This document shows, piece by piece, positions 1 through 8,318 of a stretch of 42,396 bases of DNA. Position numbers and translations under genes: made by a program. Under the pieces are notes generated by a model. It worked only from the letters and a program-made list of their open reading frames with translations, did no database searches and was not told the origin of the DNA. The DNA lies in contig NZ_ABCF01000008.1 in NCBI RefSeq assembly GCF_000181495.1, forward strand, positions 42,501 through 84,896, read 5' to 3'. Numbering within the stretch: the first letter of the stretch is position 1; each line of letters begins with the position of its first letter. The DNA comes from Bacillus sp. SG-1 (lineage in GTDB: Bacteria; Bacillota; Bacilli; Bacillales; Bacillaceae_B).

Positions 1-572
<572 letters not shown>

Positions 573-662
573 CAATTTTTAGCGAAACTCGGAATACTTT
601 CTTTTCTTCATACTTTATCTAGTTTTGAGTGAATAATTTTATAAGTTTTTTTAAAAAAAGAC

Positions 663-690
663 TTGAAAAAATTATAAAACTCGTTATAAT
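663..690 (+). promoter_or_regulatory. Putative sigma-A promoter in the 23S-5S spacer
   Basis: TTGAAA (663-668) is followed after 16 bp by a consensus TATAAT (685-690). Initiation would fall near 697, about 20 bases before the 5S gene. The 143-bp AT-rich spacer is the only sequence between 23S and 5S. If active, this promoter would supply 5S rRNA and the sixteen tRNAs independently of the upstream rRNA promoters. It is a sequence match only; the region is also expected to hold RNase processing sites. Confidence 0.45.
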
Positions 691-715
691 AGTACTTGTC
701 CTTAAAAAAGACATT

Positions 716-833
<118 letters not shown>

Positions 834-843
834 TGAGTATTAT

Positions 844-918
844 TCCGCAGTAGCTCAGTGGTAGAGCTATCGGCTGTTAACCGATCGGTCGCAGGTTCGA
901 ATCCTGCCTGCGGAGCCA
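844..918 (+). tRNA. tRNA-Asn (GTT)
   Basis: This is a full cloverleaf: acceptor TCCGCAG pairs with CTGCGGA, the anticodon loop carries GTT, the T arm contains GGTTCGAATCC and the 3' CCA is encoded. It is the first of sixteen tRNAs downstream of 5S. Confidence 0.97.
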
Positions 919-922
919 ATAT

Positions 923-1014
923 GGAGAGCTGTCCGAGTGGCCGAAGGAGCACGATTGGAAATCGTGTAGGCGGGTAACCCTGTCTCAAGGGTTCAAATCC
1001 CTTGCTCTCCGCCA
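923..1014 (+). tRNA. tRNA-Ser (GGA)
   Basis: This is a class II tRNA of 92 nt with a long variable arm. The anticodon stem CACGA/TCGTG encloses GGA, the acceptor GGAGAGC pairs with GCTCTCC and CCA is encoded. Confidence 0.96.
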
Positions 1015-1027
1015 TTATATATTAACT

Positions 1028-1102
1028 GGCCCCTTGGTCAAGCGGTTAAGACACCGCCCTTTCACGGCGGTAACACGGGTTCGAATCCCGTAGGGGTCAC
1101 CA
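1028..1102 (+). tRNA. tRNA-Glu (TTC)
   Basis: Acceptor GGCCCCT pairs with AGGGGTC (one G-U). The anticodon stem CCGCC/GGCGG encloses the TTC anticodon. The T arm is ACGGGTTCGAATCCCGT and CCA is encoded. Confidence 0.96.
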
Positions 1103-1166
1103 AGCTTTTTTACGAAGCGAAGCGGAGTAAAAGAAGCATCATTAAAAGTCATATTGAAACACATTT

Positions 1167-1242
1167 GGAGGATTAGCTCAGCTGGGAGAGCATCTGCCTT
1201 ACAAGCAGAGGGTCGGCGGTTCGATCCCGTCATCCTCCACCA
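1167..1242 (+). tRNA. tRNA-Val (TAC)
   Basis: Acceptor GGAGGAT pairs with ATCCTCC, the anticodon stem CTGCC/AGCAG encloses TAC and CCA is encoded. It is preceded by a 64-nt spacer, longer than most in this cluster. Confidence 0.96.
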
Positions 1243-1252
1243 TTTAAATCGT

Positions 1253-1326
<74 letters not shown>

Positions 1327-1384
1327 TACCATTTGACTCACGTCAAGTTGTTGATAGATATTTTGACTAACGTCAAAAATCTCT

Positions 1385-1461
1385 GGTCCGGTAGTTCAGT
1401 TGGTTAGAATGCCTGCCTGTCACGCAGGAGGTCGCGGGTTCGAGTCCCGTCCGGACCGCCA
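1385..1461 (+). tRNA. tRNA-Asp (GTC)
   Basis: Acceptor GGTCCGG pairs with CCGGACC, the anticodon stem CCTGC/GCAGG encloses GTC and CCA is encoded. Confidence 0.97.
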
Positions 1462-1622
1462 CTTTTTTAAAAAAATCTTAGTTCAAACTAAGAGGGTTTC
1501 GATAAACGAAAAGGTCAAGGAAGTGACTGAGCGAATACCGGAACGCACTGGAAGGTGCGTGAGGATATGAGCGATGGAACTGACGCAGAGATTTGAAGTT
1601 TAGCGGAAGCCGAAACTAATAC
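1462..1622 (+). other. 161-nt spacer inside the tRNA cluster, unassigned
   Basis: Spacers elsewhere in the cluster are mostly 4 to 60 nt, whereas this one is 161 nt. It is purine-rich, contains a small hairpin ACGCAC...GTGCGT near 1543-1560, and has no start codon with a ribosome binding site. It could be a processing leader or a leftover from recombination between rRNA operons. No function is visible. Confidence 0.5.
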
Positions 1623-1698
1623 GGCTCAGTAGCTCAGTTGGTAGAGCAATGGACTGAAAATCCATGTGTCGGCGGTTCGATTCCGTCCTGAGCCACCA
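1623..1698 (+). tRNA. tRNA-Phe (GAA)
   Basis: Acceptor GGCTCAG pairs with CTGAGCC, the anticodon stem TGGAC/TCCA region encloses GAA and CCA is encoded. Confidence 0.96.
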
Positions 1699-1709
1699 TC
1701 TTCCTAAAT

Positions 1710-1785
<76 letters not shown>

Positions 1786-1797
1786 TCGAGAATATTT

Positions 1798-1881
1798 GGA
1801 GGGGTAGCGAAGTGGCTAAACGCGGCGGACTGTAAATCCGCTCCTTCGGGTTCGGCAGTTCGAATCTGCCCCCCTCCACCA
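1798..1881 (+). tRNA. tRNA-Tyr (GTA)
   Basis: This is a class II tRNA of 84 nt with a long variable arm (CTCCTTCGGGTTC). Acceptor GGAGGGG pairs with CCCCTCC, the anticodon is GTA in GGACTGTAAATCC and CCA is encoded. Confidence 0.96.
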
Positions 1882-1888
1882 TCTATAT

Positions 1889-1962
1889 AGGGGTATAGTT
1901 TAAAGGTAGAACAGAGGTCTCCAAAACCTCCAGTGTGGGTTCGATTCCTACTACCCCTGCCA
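1889..1962 (+). tRNA. tRNA-Trp (CCA)
   Basis: Acceptor AGGGGTA pairs with TACCCCT, the anticodon loop in GAGGTCTCCAAAACCTC carries CCA and the 3' CCA is encoded. Confidence 0.96.
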
Positions 1963-1978
1963 TATTTTTAATACTCAT

Positions 1979-2055
1979 GGCGGCTGTGGCGAAGTGGTTA
2001 ACGCATCGGATTGTGGTTCCGACATTCGTGGGTTCGATTCCCATCAGTCGCCCCA
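1979..2055 (+). tRNA. tRNA-His (GTG)
   Basis: The anticodon is GTG. Acceptor GCGGCTG (1980-1986) pairs with CAGTCGC. The extra G at 1979 faces discriminator C at 2052, the G-1 identity element of histidine tRNA. CCA is encoded. Confidence 0.96.
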
Positions 2056-2100
2056 TAAAATTTTTAACATAACTAATTGAAGAAGCATATAATATATTAG

Positions 2101-2175
2101 TGGGCTATAGCCAAGCGGTAAGGCATCGCACTTTGACTGCGACATGCGTTGGTTCGAATCCAGCTAGCCCAGCCA
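2101..2175 (+). tRNA. tRNA-Gln (TTG)
   Basis: Acceptor TGGGCTA pairs with TAGCCCA, the anticodon stem TCGCA/TGCGA encloses TTG and CCA is encoded. Confidence 0.96.
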
Positions 2176-2180
2176 ATTTT

Positions 2181-2255
2181 GCGGAAGTAGTTCAGTGGTA
2201 GAACACCACCTTGCCAAGGTGGGGGTCGCGGGTTCGAATCCCGTCTTCCGCTCCA
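2181..2255 (+). tRNA. tRNA-Gly (GCC)
   Basis: Acceptor GCGGAAG pairs with CTTCCGC, the anticodon stem CACCT/AGGTG encloses GCC and CCA is encoded. Confidence 0.97.
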
Positions 2256-2260
2256 TTGTC

Positions 2261-2334
<74 letters not shown>

Positions 2335-2344
2335 ATCAACACTT

Positions 2345-2429
2345 GCCGGTGTGGCGGAATTGGCAGACGCGCACGACTCAAAATCGTGTTCCTTCTGGAG
2401 TGCCGGTTCGACCCCGGCCACCGGTACCA
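2345..2429 (+). tRNA. tRNA-Leu (CAA)
   Basis: This is a class II tRNA of 85 nt. Acceptor GCCGGTG pairs with CACCGGT (one G-U), the anticodon stem CACGA/TCGTG encloses CTCAAAA, giving anticodon CAA. It has a long variable arm and encoded CCA. Confidence 0.95.
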
Positions 2430-2445
2430 ATTTCATATGTATATT

Positions 2446-2519
2446 GCGGGTGTAGTTTAGTGGTAAAACCTCAGCCTTCCAAGCTGATGATGAGGGTTCG
2501 ATTCCCTTCACCCGCTCCA
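2446..2519 (+). tRNA. tRNA-Gly (TCC)
   Basis: Acceptor GCGGGTG pairs with CACCCGC, the anticodon stem CAGCC/AGCTG encloses TCC and CCA is encoded. It is the last tRNA of the cluster, followed 13 bp later by a terminator. Confidence 0.96.
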
Positions 2520-2532
2520 TACATAACATTCC

Positions 2533-2561
2533 AACTCTTTCTCTTGAGAAAGAGTTTTTTG
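2533..2561 (+). terminator. Intrinsic terminator of the rRNA/tRNA operon
   Basis: AACTCTTTCTC pairs with GAGAAAGAGTT around a very short loop and is followed by a T-run. It sits directly after the last tRNA. Confidence 0.9.
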
Positions 2562-2817
2562 TTGTTTAAGTACTAATTCACTTCTTCTGGTTTAACGCAT
2601 AAGGATACATACAAGTTGGAACGCATGCTAACCTTGATCTAAGAGTGATGTAATCTGATGACATTATAGGAAGCTATTGCCTGCCGCTGCTTAACAGAGC
2701 ACTTATACCCTTTGTTTGGGGTATACTGGCTGCATTTGTTTCTTTTTTAAAAATATCGGTTCTCATGTCACTAGAAGGAAAAGTCCCTGAGAGAGGGAAT
2801 CTCGTCTATTCTGCTTC

Positions 2818-2918
2818 TATTTGCATCTAATATTCATTAATTGCGTCAGTTGAGGATTATTGCATCCAATTCAAAAGAAATGAGTCTAATTTGGAATAAT
2901 TGTGTCTACTAGTATTTC
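2818..2918. repeat. Degenerate repeat, period about 20 bp
   Basis: Five imperfect copies of a motif like ATTGCRTCYAATT follow one another: ATTTGCATCTAATA, ATTGCGTCAGTTGA, ATTGCATCCAATTC, ATGAGTCTAATTTG and ATTGTGTCTACTAG. Spacings alternate at about 21 and 19 bp, so the double period is about 40 bp. The region is AT-rich and non-coding. Its function is unknown. Confidence 0.55.
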
Positions 2919-3192
2919 TAAAGATCAAATAGGAATCTACAAGCTACTATTTTTAAGAAGAAGATTCACCTTAATCGATCGCATCCATAACTCCTCCTAA
3001 CTGATGGTCCAGATCCACGATGAAGACCTTCCAGGTAAGAAAATTCAACCTATAATATATTAAGTAGAAGCGCTAGCCTGCCTTCCGAGCGTCGACTAAT
3101 TCCTACTCTTACCGGGAAGTACCTGTCACCAAATGGAGCTTCACCACTCATCACAATTTTGCCCCTTCTTTGTCAATTTTGTATACCTCTTT

Positions 3193-3208
3193 AAGAAAGC
3201 GCTTCCAT
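3193..3208 (+). promoter_or_regulatory. Putative cre (CcpA) operator upstream of the sugar transporter
   Basis: AAGAAAGCGCTTCCAT contains the cre core AARCGYTT and lies about 40 bp before the permease start. The family consensus is WTGNAARCGNWWNCA. It would place the transport operon under carbon catabolite repression. This is a motif match without promoter mapping. Confidence 0.45.
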
Positions 3209-3247
3209 TATACTTAAAGAAAGTAATTTATATAGGCGGTGATACCG

Positions 3248-4189
3248 GTGGAGACAAAGATTGAGACAGGGCCTGTGAGGCCAGAGATACAGATCCAAAC
3301 ACCAGCCAAGAAAAAGATAAGGTATAAGAGCATATTAACCTATGCAGCCTTTGTGGGACCCGCCCTTTTGTTTTTCCTGGTGATACAGATCATTCCATTT
3401 TTGATGGGACTTTATTATTCTTTTACTTCTTGGAACGGAGTAAGTTCGGCTGTTGAATGGGTAGGGATTGAAAACTACAAAAAAATCTTTTCGGATGATC
3501 CTGTCTTTTTCAATTCATTCATGTTCACAACGAAGTTTATGTTTGCAGCAGTCCTTATTAGTAACTTGTTGGGCTTCAGTTTCGCGCTGCTCCTGAATGC
3601 AGCCTTGAAAACTCGAAATATATTAAGAACGGTATTCTTCATTCCGAATGTAATCGGAGGGCTATTGCTTGGTTTCATCTGGCAGTTCATCTTCGTTAAA
3701 GGTTTTGCCTCACTTGGTAATATGACGGATATCGGATTTTTCAAAATGCCATGGCTTGGGGATGAAACGACTGCCTTCTGGGGAATCGTCATTGTCTTTG
3801 CTTGGCAGATCAGCGGCTATATGATGGTCATTTATGTAGCAGCGCTTCAAGGAGTTGATAACTCTTTGTTAGAGGCGGCGAAAATGGACGGAGCTTCAGC
3901 TTGGGCTGTACTTACCAGGATTATTATTCCATTAATCCTGCCGGCTTTCACGATTTGTTTCTTCCTTACAATTTCGATGGCATTCAAGATCTTTGATTTG
4001 AATATTTCCCTGACAGGCGGAGGACCTTTTAACTCAACTCAGTCAGTTGCTATCAATATCTATCAGGAAGCATTCCAGAACAACCGATACGGGCTGGGTA
4101 CGGCGAAGTCCATTCTATTCTTTGTGGTAGTAGCCATTTTCACTACCGTACAAGTAATGGTGACTAAGAAGAAGGAGGTTGAGGCATAA
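3248..4189 (+). CDS. CUT1 sugar ABC transporter permease (MalF/UgpA type)
   Basis: This is an integral membrane subunit of a carbohydrate ABC importer. Six hydrophobic segments are visible, and the EAA loop that contacts the ATPase reads EAAKMDGASAWAVLTRIIIP in the C-terminal half. The N-terminal tail of about 30 residues is cytoplasmic and basic. I prefer the GTG at 3248 because GGCGGTGA ends 5 nt upstream; an in-frame GTG at 3239 would overlap that ribosome binding site. The resulting 313 residues are usual for the family. The stop codon overlaps the ATG of the next permease by one base, so the two are translationally coupled. Substrate cannot be read from the sequence. No ATPase gene is present in the locus; Bacillus CUT1 importers often share an MsmX-type ATPase encoded elsewhere. 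Confidence 0.93.
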   Translation: METKIETGPVRPEIQIQTPAKKKIRYKSILTYAAFVGPALLFFLVIQIIPFLMGLYYSFTSWNGVSSAVEWVGIENYKKIFSDDPVFFNSFMFTTKFMFAAVLISNLLGFSFALLLNAALKTRNILRTVFFIPNVIGGLLLGFIWQFIFVKGFASLGNMTDIGFFKMPWLGDETTAFWGIVIVFAWQISGYMMVIYVAALQGVDNSLLEAAKMDGASAWAVLTRIIIPLILPAFTICFFLTISMAFKIFDLNISLTGGGPFNSTQSVAINIYQEAFQNNRYGLGTAKSILFFVVVAIFTTVQVMVTKKKEVEA

Positions 4190-5016
4190 TGGGCAATCGT
4201 TATACCAAAAAGACATTTGTTCTTGAGATTATCGGGATTACCGTAGGGCTCATTTTCCTTATACCTTTTTACTTCGTGCTGGTCAACTCGGTAAAGCCTT
4301 TTGCGGCAATCTTGATCGATGCAGCTGCATGGCCGAAGGAATTCCTTTTCTCCAATTATGCTAAGGTATGGGAAATCATTAACTTCCCAAGAGCTTTCTG
4401 GAATTCACTGGTTATCACAGTTTTTAGTAATATTGGTCTAGTCATCATCAGCTCGATGGCCGCCTGGAAGATGGTGAGGACACCAGGAAAGTTCAGTAAG
4501 ATATTATTCATCATCTTTGTGTCAGCAATGGTCATTCCATTCCAGACGGTGATGATCCCGCTTATGAAATTGGGAGGGGCACTGAATCTTACGAACAGTA
4601 TCCCGGGATTGATCATCATGTACTTCGGTTTCGGAGTTCCATTGTCATTGTTCCTGTTCCATGGCTTCGTGAAAACCGTACCGATGGAAATAGAGGAATC
4701 TGCGATGATCGATGGGTGCAGCCAGTTCGGTGTGTTTTGGAGAATTGTTTTCCCTCTTCTCAAACCGATTACAGTGACAGTCATCATTCTGAATACCCTG
4801 TGGATCTGGAACGATTACCTGCTTCCGCTTCTTGTATTGCAGGATGCAGAATTAAGGACGATTCCTTTGGCAGCGAGCTCTTTCTTTGCTCAATATACAA
4901 AGCAGTGGGATATGGGGCTTGCGGCATTGGTTCTCGGTATTACGCCGGTCATCATCTTCTTCCTGTTCTTGCAGAAACACATTATTAAAGGAATTGCTTC
5001 AGGATCAATTAAGTAG
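4189..5016 (+). CDS. CUT1 sugar ABC transporter permease (MalG/UgpE type)
   Basis: This is the second membrane subunit of the importer, 275 residues, with six predicted transmembrane helices. Its EAA loop reads EESAMIDGCSQFGVFWRIVF. The N-terminus is short, as usual for MalG-type subunits. The ribosome binding site AAGGAGG lies at the end of the preceding gene and the ATG overlaps its TAA stop. It forms a heterodimeric channel with the upstream permease and accepts sugar from the lipoprotein encoded next. The gene order permease-permease-binding protein is the reverse of the common binding-protein-first order. Confidence 0.93.
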   Translation: MGNRYTKKTFVLEIIGITVGLIFLIPFYFVLVNSVKPFAAILIDAAAWPKEFLFSNYAKVWEIINFPRAFWNSLVITVFSNIGLVIISSMAAWKMVRTPGKFSKILFIIFVSAMVIPFQTVMIPLMKLGGALNLTNSIPGLIIMYFGFGVPLSLFLFHGFVKTVPMEIEESAMIDGCSQFGVFWRIVFPLLKPITVTVIILNTLWIWNDYLLPLLVLQDAELRTIPLAASSFFAQYTKQWDMGLAALVLGITPVIIFFLFLQKHIIKGIASGSIK

Positions 5017-5087
5017 ATATAAAGTTCATGGCAAAAGCCAGGAATTTATATAAAATATTAATAAGTACCAGGGAGGTCAAACTATTT

Positions 5088-6368
5088 ATGAAACGTTTTC
5101 TGCTTTTATGTATGTCTCTAGTTTTTGTATTCGGTATTGTGGCCGGATGTTCTTCTAATGAAAACAGTTCAGGCAATTCAGATGGCAATACTGATTCAGG
5201 AGAAGAAGTAGTAACACTTAATTTCTTCCAGTTCAAAGTTGAAATTGCGGATCAGCTTGCTGAAATGATCAAAGAATTCGAAGCTGAGCATCCAAACATT
5301 AAAGTCAAACTTGAAACTGTCGGCGGCGGTGCTGATTACGGTGCAGGACTAAAGGCGAAGTTTGCATCAGGTGAAGAGCCGGATATCTTCAATAACGGTG
5401 GATTTAAAGAGTTGGAACTTTGGAAAGAAAAATTAGCTGACTTGTCAGATGAACCATGGGTTGAGCATGTTCTTCCTATTGGTAAAGTCCCGATGACAGA
5501 TGAAGATGGAAAGCTTTACGGTATGCCGGTTAACCTTGAAGGTTATGGATTTGTTTATAATAAGGATCTGTTCGAGAAAGCGGGTATCACTGAGCCTCCT
5601 GGAACTATCGATGAATTGAAAGATGCGTCTGAGAAATTGGAAGCTGCCGGTATTACTCCGTTCTCAGCTGGTTACGGCGAGTGGTGGGTAATCGGACAGC
5701 ATTTACTGAACATTCCTTTTGCTCAGCAGGAAGATCCAGTTGCATTTATCGAAGGTCTATATGATGGATCTGAAACAATCGTTGGCAATGAAAAATTCAA
5801 ACAGTTCAAAGAAGTACTTGATACAGAGTTGAAATATGCAAACGACAACCCATTAACAACAGACTACAATACACAAGTTACTCTGTTTGCTTCTGGCGAA
5901 ACAGCTATGCTTCAACAAGGTAACTGGACAGAAAACATGATCTATGAAATCAATCCTGACATGAATATGGGCTTCCTGCCAATCCCAATCAGCAACGATG
6001 ACAGTGCTGACCGCTTACCGGTAGGCGTTCCTAACAACTGGGTATTAAATAAGAATTCCGAACATCTTGAAGAAGCCAAAACATTCTTAGAGTGGATGGT
6101 AACTTCTGAAACAGGCAAACGTTACATCACAGAAGAGTTTTCGTTCATTCCAGCATTTGATAATATCGAGCCTGCTGGTCTTGGCGACTTAGGACAGTCC
6201 ATCCTTGAGTTCTCTAAAGAAGAGAAAACAATTCCTTGGACTTGGTTCAGATGGCCTGATGGAGCGAACAAAGAGTTCGCCGCGGCTATCCAGGAGTATG
6301 CTGCAGGAAAGATCGATTATGATACATTGCTTGAGCGCTTCCAGACTACTTGGGATAATCTGAAGTAA
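5088..6368 (+). CDS. Sugar-binding lipoprotein of the ABC importer
   Basis: This is a type 1 extracellular solute-binding protein of 426 residues with a lipoprotein signal peptide: a basic start MKRF, a hydrophobic stretch and the lipobox VAGC at residues 19-22, followed by an Asn/Ser/Gly-rich linker. The mature part begins with a strand VTLNFFQ and contains several Trp and acidic residues typical of sugar binding. I start at ATG 5088, preceded by GGGAGGTC; a longer in-frame extension to 5028 would bury the signal peptide. It captures the sugar outside the membrane and delivers it to the two permeases. It is 71 bp downstream of the second permease and is followed by a strong hairpin. Confidence 0.93.
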   Translation: MKRFLLLCMSLVFVFGIVAGCSSNENSSGNSDGNTDSGEEVVTLNFFQFKVEIADQLAEMIKEFEAEHPNIKVKLETVGGGADYGAGLKAKFASGEEPDIFNNGGFKELELWKEKLADLSDEPWVEHVLPIGKVPMTDEDGKLYGMPVNLEGYGFVYNKDLFEKAGITEPPGTIDELKDASEKLEAAGITPFSAGYGEWWVIGQHLLNIPFAQQEDPVAFIEGLYDGSETIVGNEKFKQFKEVLDTELKYANDNPLTTDYNTQVTLFASGETAMLQQGNWTENMIYEINPDMNMGFLPIPISNDDSADRLPVGVPNNWVLNKNSEHLEEAKTFLEWMVTSETGKRYITEEFSFIPAFDNIEPAGLGDLGQSILEFSKEEKTIPWTWFRWPDGANKEFAAAIQEYAAGKIDYDTLLERFQTTWDNLK

Positions 6369-6375
6369 TAGAATA

Positions 6376-6416
6376 ATAGAAAGCATGTCTATTACAGGCA
6401 TGCTTTCTATTTATAT
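6376..6416 (+). terminator. Terminator after the ABC operon
   Basis: A 12-bp perfect stem (6376-6387 with 6399-6410, core AGAAAGCATG) follows the binding-protein stop. The T-run is weak (TTTATAT), so it may terminate partially or protect the mRNA end. Confidence 0.7.
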
Positions 6417-6435
6417 CCCTTTTGGGGGAGTGACT

Positions 6436-6474
6436 AAATAACGCTTTCAATTATAAGGCGATACACTCTATACT
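6436..6474 (+). promoter_or_regulatory. Putative cre half-site and -10 upstream of the sensor kinase
   Basis: AACGCTTTCA (6440-6449) matches the cre core and right half; the left half is poor. TATACT at 6469-6474 could be a -10 hexamer, with a weak -35 (TTTCAA) 18 bp upstream. The arrangement would let CcpA cover the promoter of the two-component genes. Confidence 0.3.
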
Positions 6475-6506
6475 AGTGTATATGAGAGACTTGGAGGATC
6501 AACTTT

Positions 6507-8318
6507 ATGATTAAGAACAGTATCCGAAACAAGCTGATCGTCTTGTTAATGATCACCACGATAATTCCTTTCGGGAGTTCCATTATTATTACATATCTAT
6601 ACACAAAGAATTCGATAGAGGAAGAAGTCGTGCAGGAAAGCAGCAATCTCCTTTACCAAGGGAAAATCAATCTGGAAAACTATATCAATGAATTAAGCGG
6701 GTTAACACTTTCCCTTTATAACAACCCTGATTTCATTAATTATATGAGGTCTCCGCAAAGTGAAAGTGATTACCTAACAATCGGGTTAGTTAAAAACGTC
6801 GTGCAAACGTTTCTTTATACAGAGAAAACGATTAAAGAAGTCACCATTACTTTTGCTGACGACGACAGGGTGATCTCTGCGACCAAACATTCGACTGTCG
6901 TTTTTTCTATGAGGGAAGGTGCTTCAGAACAAGAGGCACTTATGAAAGCTGCACGGAGTCCTTACAATCTGAATATTGCACCAGCCTATCCCCAGCAGGA
7001 AAATGAGAGGAAAAGGTCCAAGAGTATCGCCACCATACACAGAGCCCTTATCAATATTCCTGCCGATGAAGTATTGGGATATATCTCTCTGGAAATATTA
7101 CCAGACAAAATTTTGGACTTGAGTAAAAATCTATACAATACTGACACGGAAGAATTTTATCTGTTGACTCCAGAAGGAGAGGTGATTTACAGCTCTGACG
7201 GTGATACCTCCCTAAATAAACGGAGCCAGGAGTGGATTCAGGAAATAACGGATGGAAATGAAACATCCGGTACCCTGGAATGGCAAAAGGACTCGTTTAA
7301 CGGGGTGATGATGTATGACCGGCTTTCTCCATCAGCGGGCGGCTGGATATTAGTGAAAAGGGTCTCCTATGCGAACCTTTACGAAAGCGCTTTTAGTGTG
7401 GCGAAGATCAATATCCTGTTTGGCTTTGTCGGCTTGTCGCTTGTCATTCTGTCGATATTGTTCGTCTCATTTAAGATCACCTCTCCAATCCGTGTACTGC
7501 TGCATAACATCCAGCAGGTCGAAAAAGGTGAGATGAAAATTGAATCCCAATCCTTTGGAACCGATGAGATCGGACTTTTGGGTTCAAGGTTTCAGCAGAT
7601 GATCGGGAGAATCAATCACTTGATTAACAGAGAATACAAACTGGAATTGGAGAATAAGACCAACCAGCTAAAGGTTCTGCAGTCCCAGATCAATCCGCAT
7701 TTCTTGTATAATGCCCTTCAGTCAATCGGAACCATCGCATTGAAAAATAAAGTGCCGCAAATTTATACTTTGATTACCCATCTCTCAAAGATTATGAGAT
7801 ACGGAATGGATATGGAAGAAGATATCGTTTCGCTCAATAAAGAGATCAATTACACCCGGGCTTATCTCCTTTTACAGAAGGAAAGGTTTGGAGATCACCT
7901 GGACTATTCAATAGAGGTGGAAGAGGGGCTCAAGGAAGTAAAAGTACCGAAGATGCTGCTACAGCCAATCATTGAGAATTATTTCAAGCATGGCTTTGAT
8001 ATTCGTGAGGGGATTGGAAGAATCAGATTAAACTGTTTCAGTGAGCACGATGAATTGGTGATCACAGTTGAAGATAATGGTGCAGGGGTAACAGCGCAAA
8101 AACTTCAAGAAATCTATGAGCATTTTCAAACTGATATAAAGAATACAACAGGGGAAAATACAAGCATCGGATTGAAAAATGTGTTTGTCCGCTTGAAACT
8201 TTACTACAATCAACAGGCAAGTCTGGAATTGCAGAACTTAGAAGGCGGCTTCAGGGTCACAATGAGGCTGCCGGTACAGATGGAAGGTGATACTCATGAA
8301 AGCAATCATTATCGATGA
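6507..8318 (+). CDS. YesM-family sensor histidine kinase
   Basis: This is a membrane sensor kinase of 603 residues. Transmembrane helices lie at about 10-31 and 302-323, flanking an extracytoplasmic sensing domain of about 270 residues. A HAMP linker follows (about 324-376). The His_kinase domain carries phospho-acceptor His398 in NPHFLYNALQ, the N box LLQPIIENYFKHG (Asn491) and G boxes VEDNGAG and SIGLKNV. This is the LytS/YesM class, which usually pairs with AraC-type response regulators and controls carbohydrate transport genes in Bacillus. The 3' end overlaps the regulator gene by 23 bp. The ribosome binding site is TTGGAGGATC. The likely role is sensing extracellular sugar or polymer and inducing the adjacent ABC and catabolic genes. 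Confidence 0.94.
   Translation: MIKNSIRNKLIVLLMITTIIPFGSSIIITYLYTKNSIEEEVVQESSNLLYQGKINLENYINELSGLTLSLYNNPDFINYMRSPQSESDYLTIGLVKNVVQTFLYTEKTIKEVTITFADDDRVISATKHSTVVFSMREGASEQEALMKAARSPYNLNIAPAYPQQENERKRSKSIATIHRALINIPADEVLGYISLEILPDKILDLSKNLYNTDTEEFYLLTPEGEVIYSSDGDTSLNKRSQEWIQEITDGNETSGTLEWQKDSFNGVMMYDRLSPSAGGWILVKRVSYANLYESAFSVAKINILFGFVGLSLVILSILFVSFKITSPIRVLLHNIQQVEKGEMKIESQSFGTDEIGLLGSRFQQMIGRINHLINREYKLELENKTNQLKVLQSQINPHFLYNALQSIGTIALKNKVPQIYTLITHLSKIMRYGMDMEEDIVSLNKEINYTRAYLLLQKERFGDHLDYSIEVEEGLKEVKVPKMLLQPIIENYFKHGFDIREGIGRIRLNCFSEHDELVITVEDNGAGVTAQKLQEIYEHFQTDIKNTTGENTSIGLKNVFVRLKLYYNQQASLELQNLEGGFRVTMRLPVQMEGDTHESNHYR

Larger units (their letters stand above)
2562..3247. other. Intergenic region between tRNA cluster and sugar locus
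   Basis: About 690 bp without a convincing gene. It holds a degenerate phased repeat (2818-2918) and a putative cre site just before the first permease. On the minus strand, 3061-2972 reads an open stretch ending VDLDHQLGGVMDAID and a stop; it has no start and may be a gene-end remnant, but I cannot name it. Confidence 0.5.

Noticed and set aside
2972-3061. Minus-strand gene-end remnant ending VMDAID
   Set aside because: Open for only about 30 codons, no start, no recognised family; kept as a remark in the gap entry only.
7382-7395. cre-like GAAAGCGCTTTTAG
   Set aside because: It lies well inside the sensor kinase coding region, far from a start; probably coincidental.
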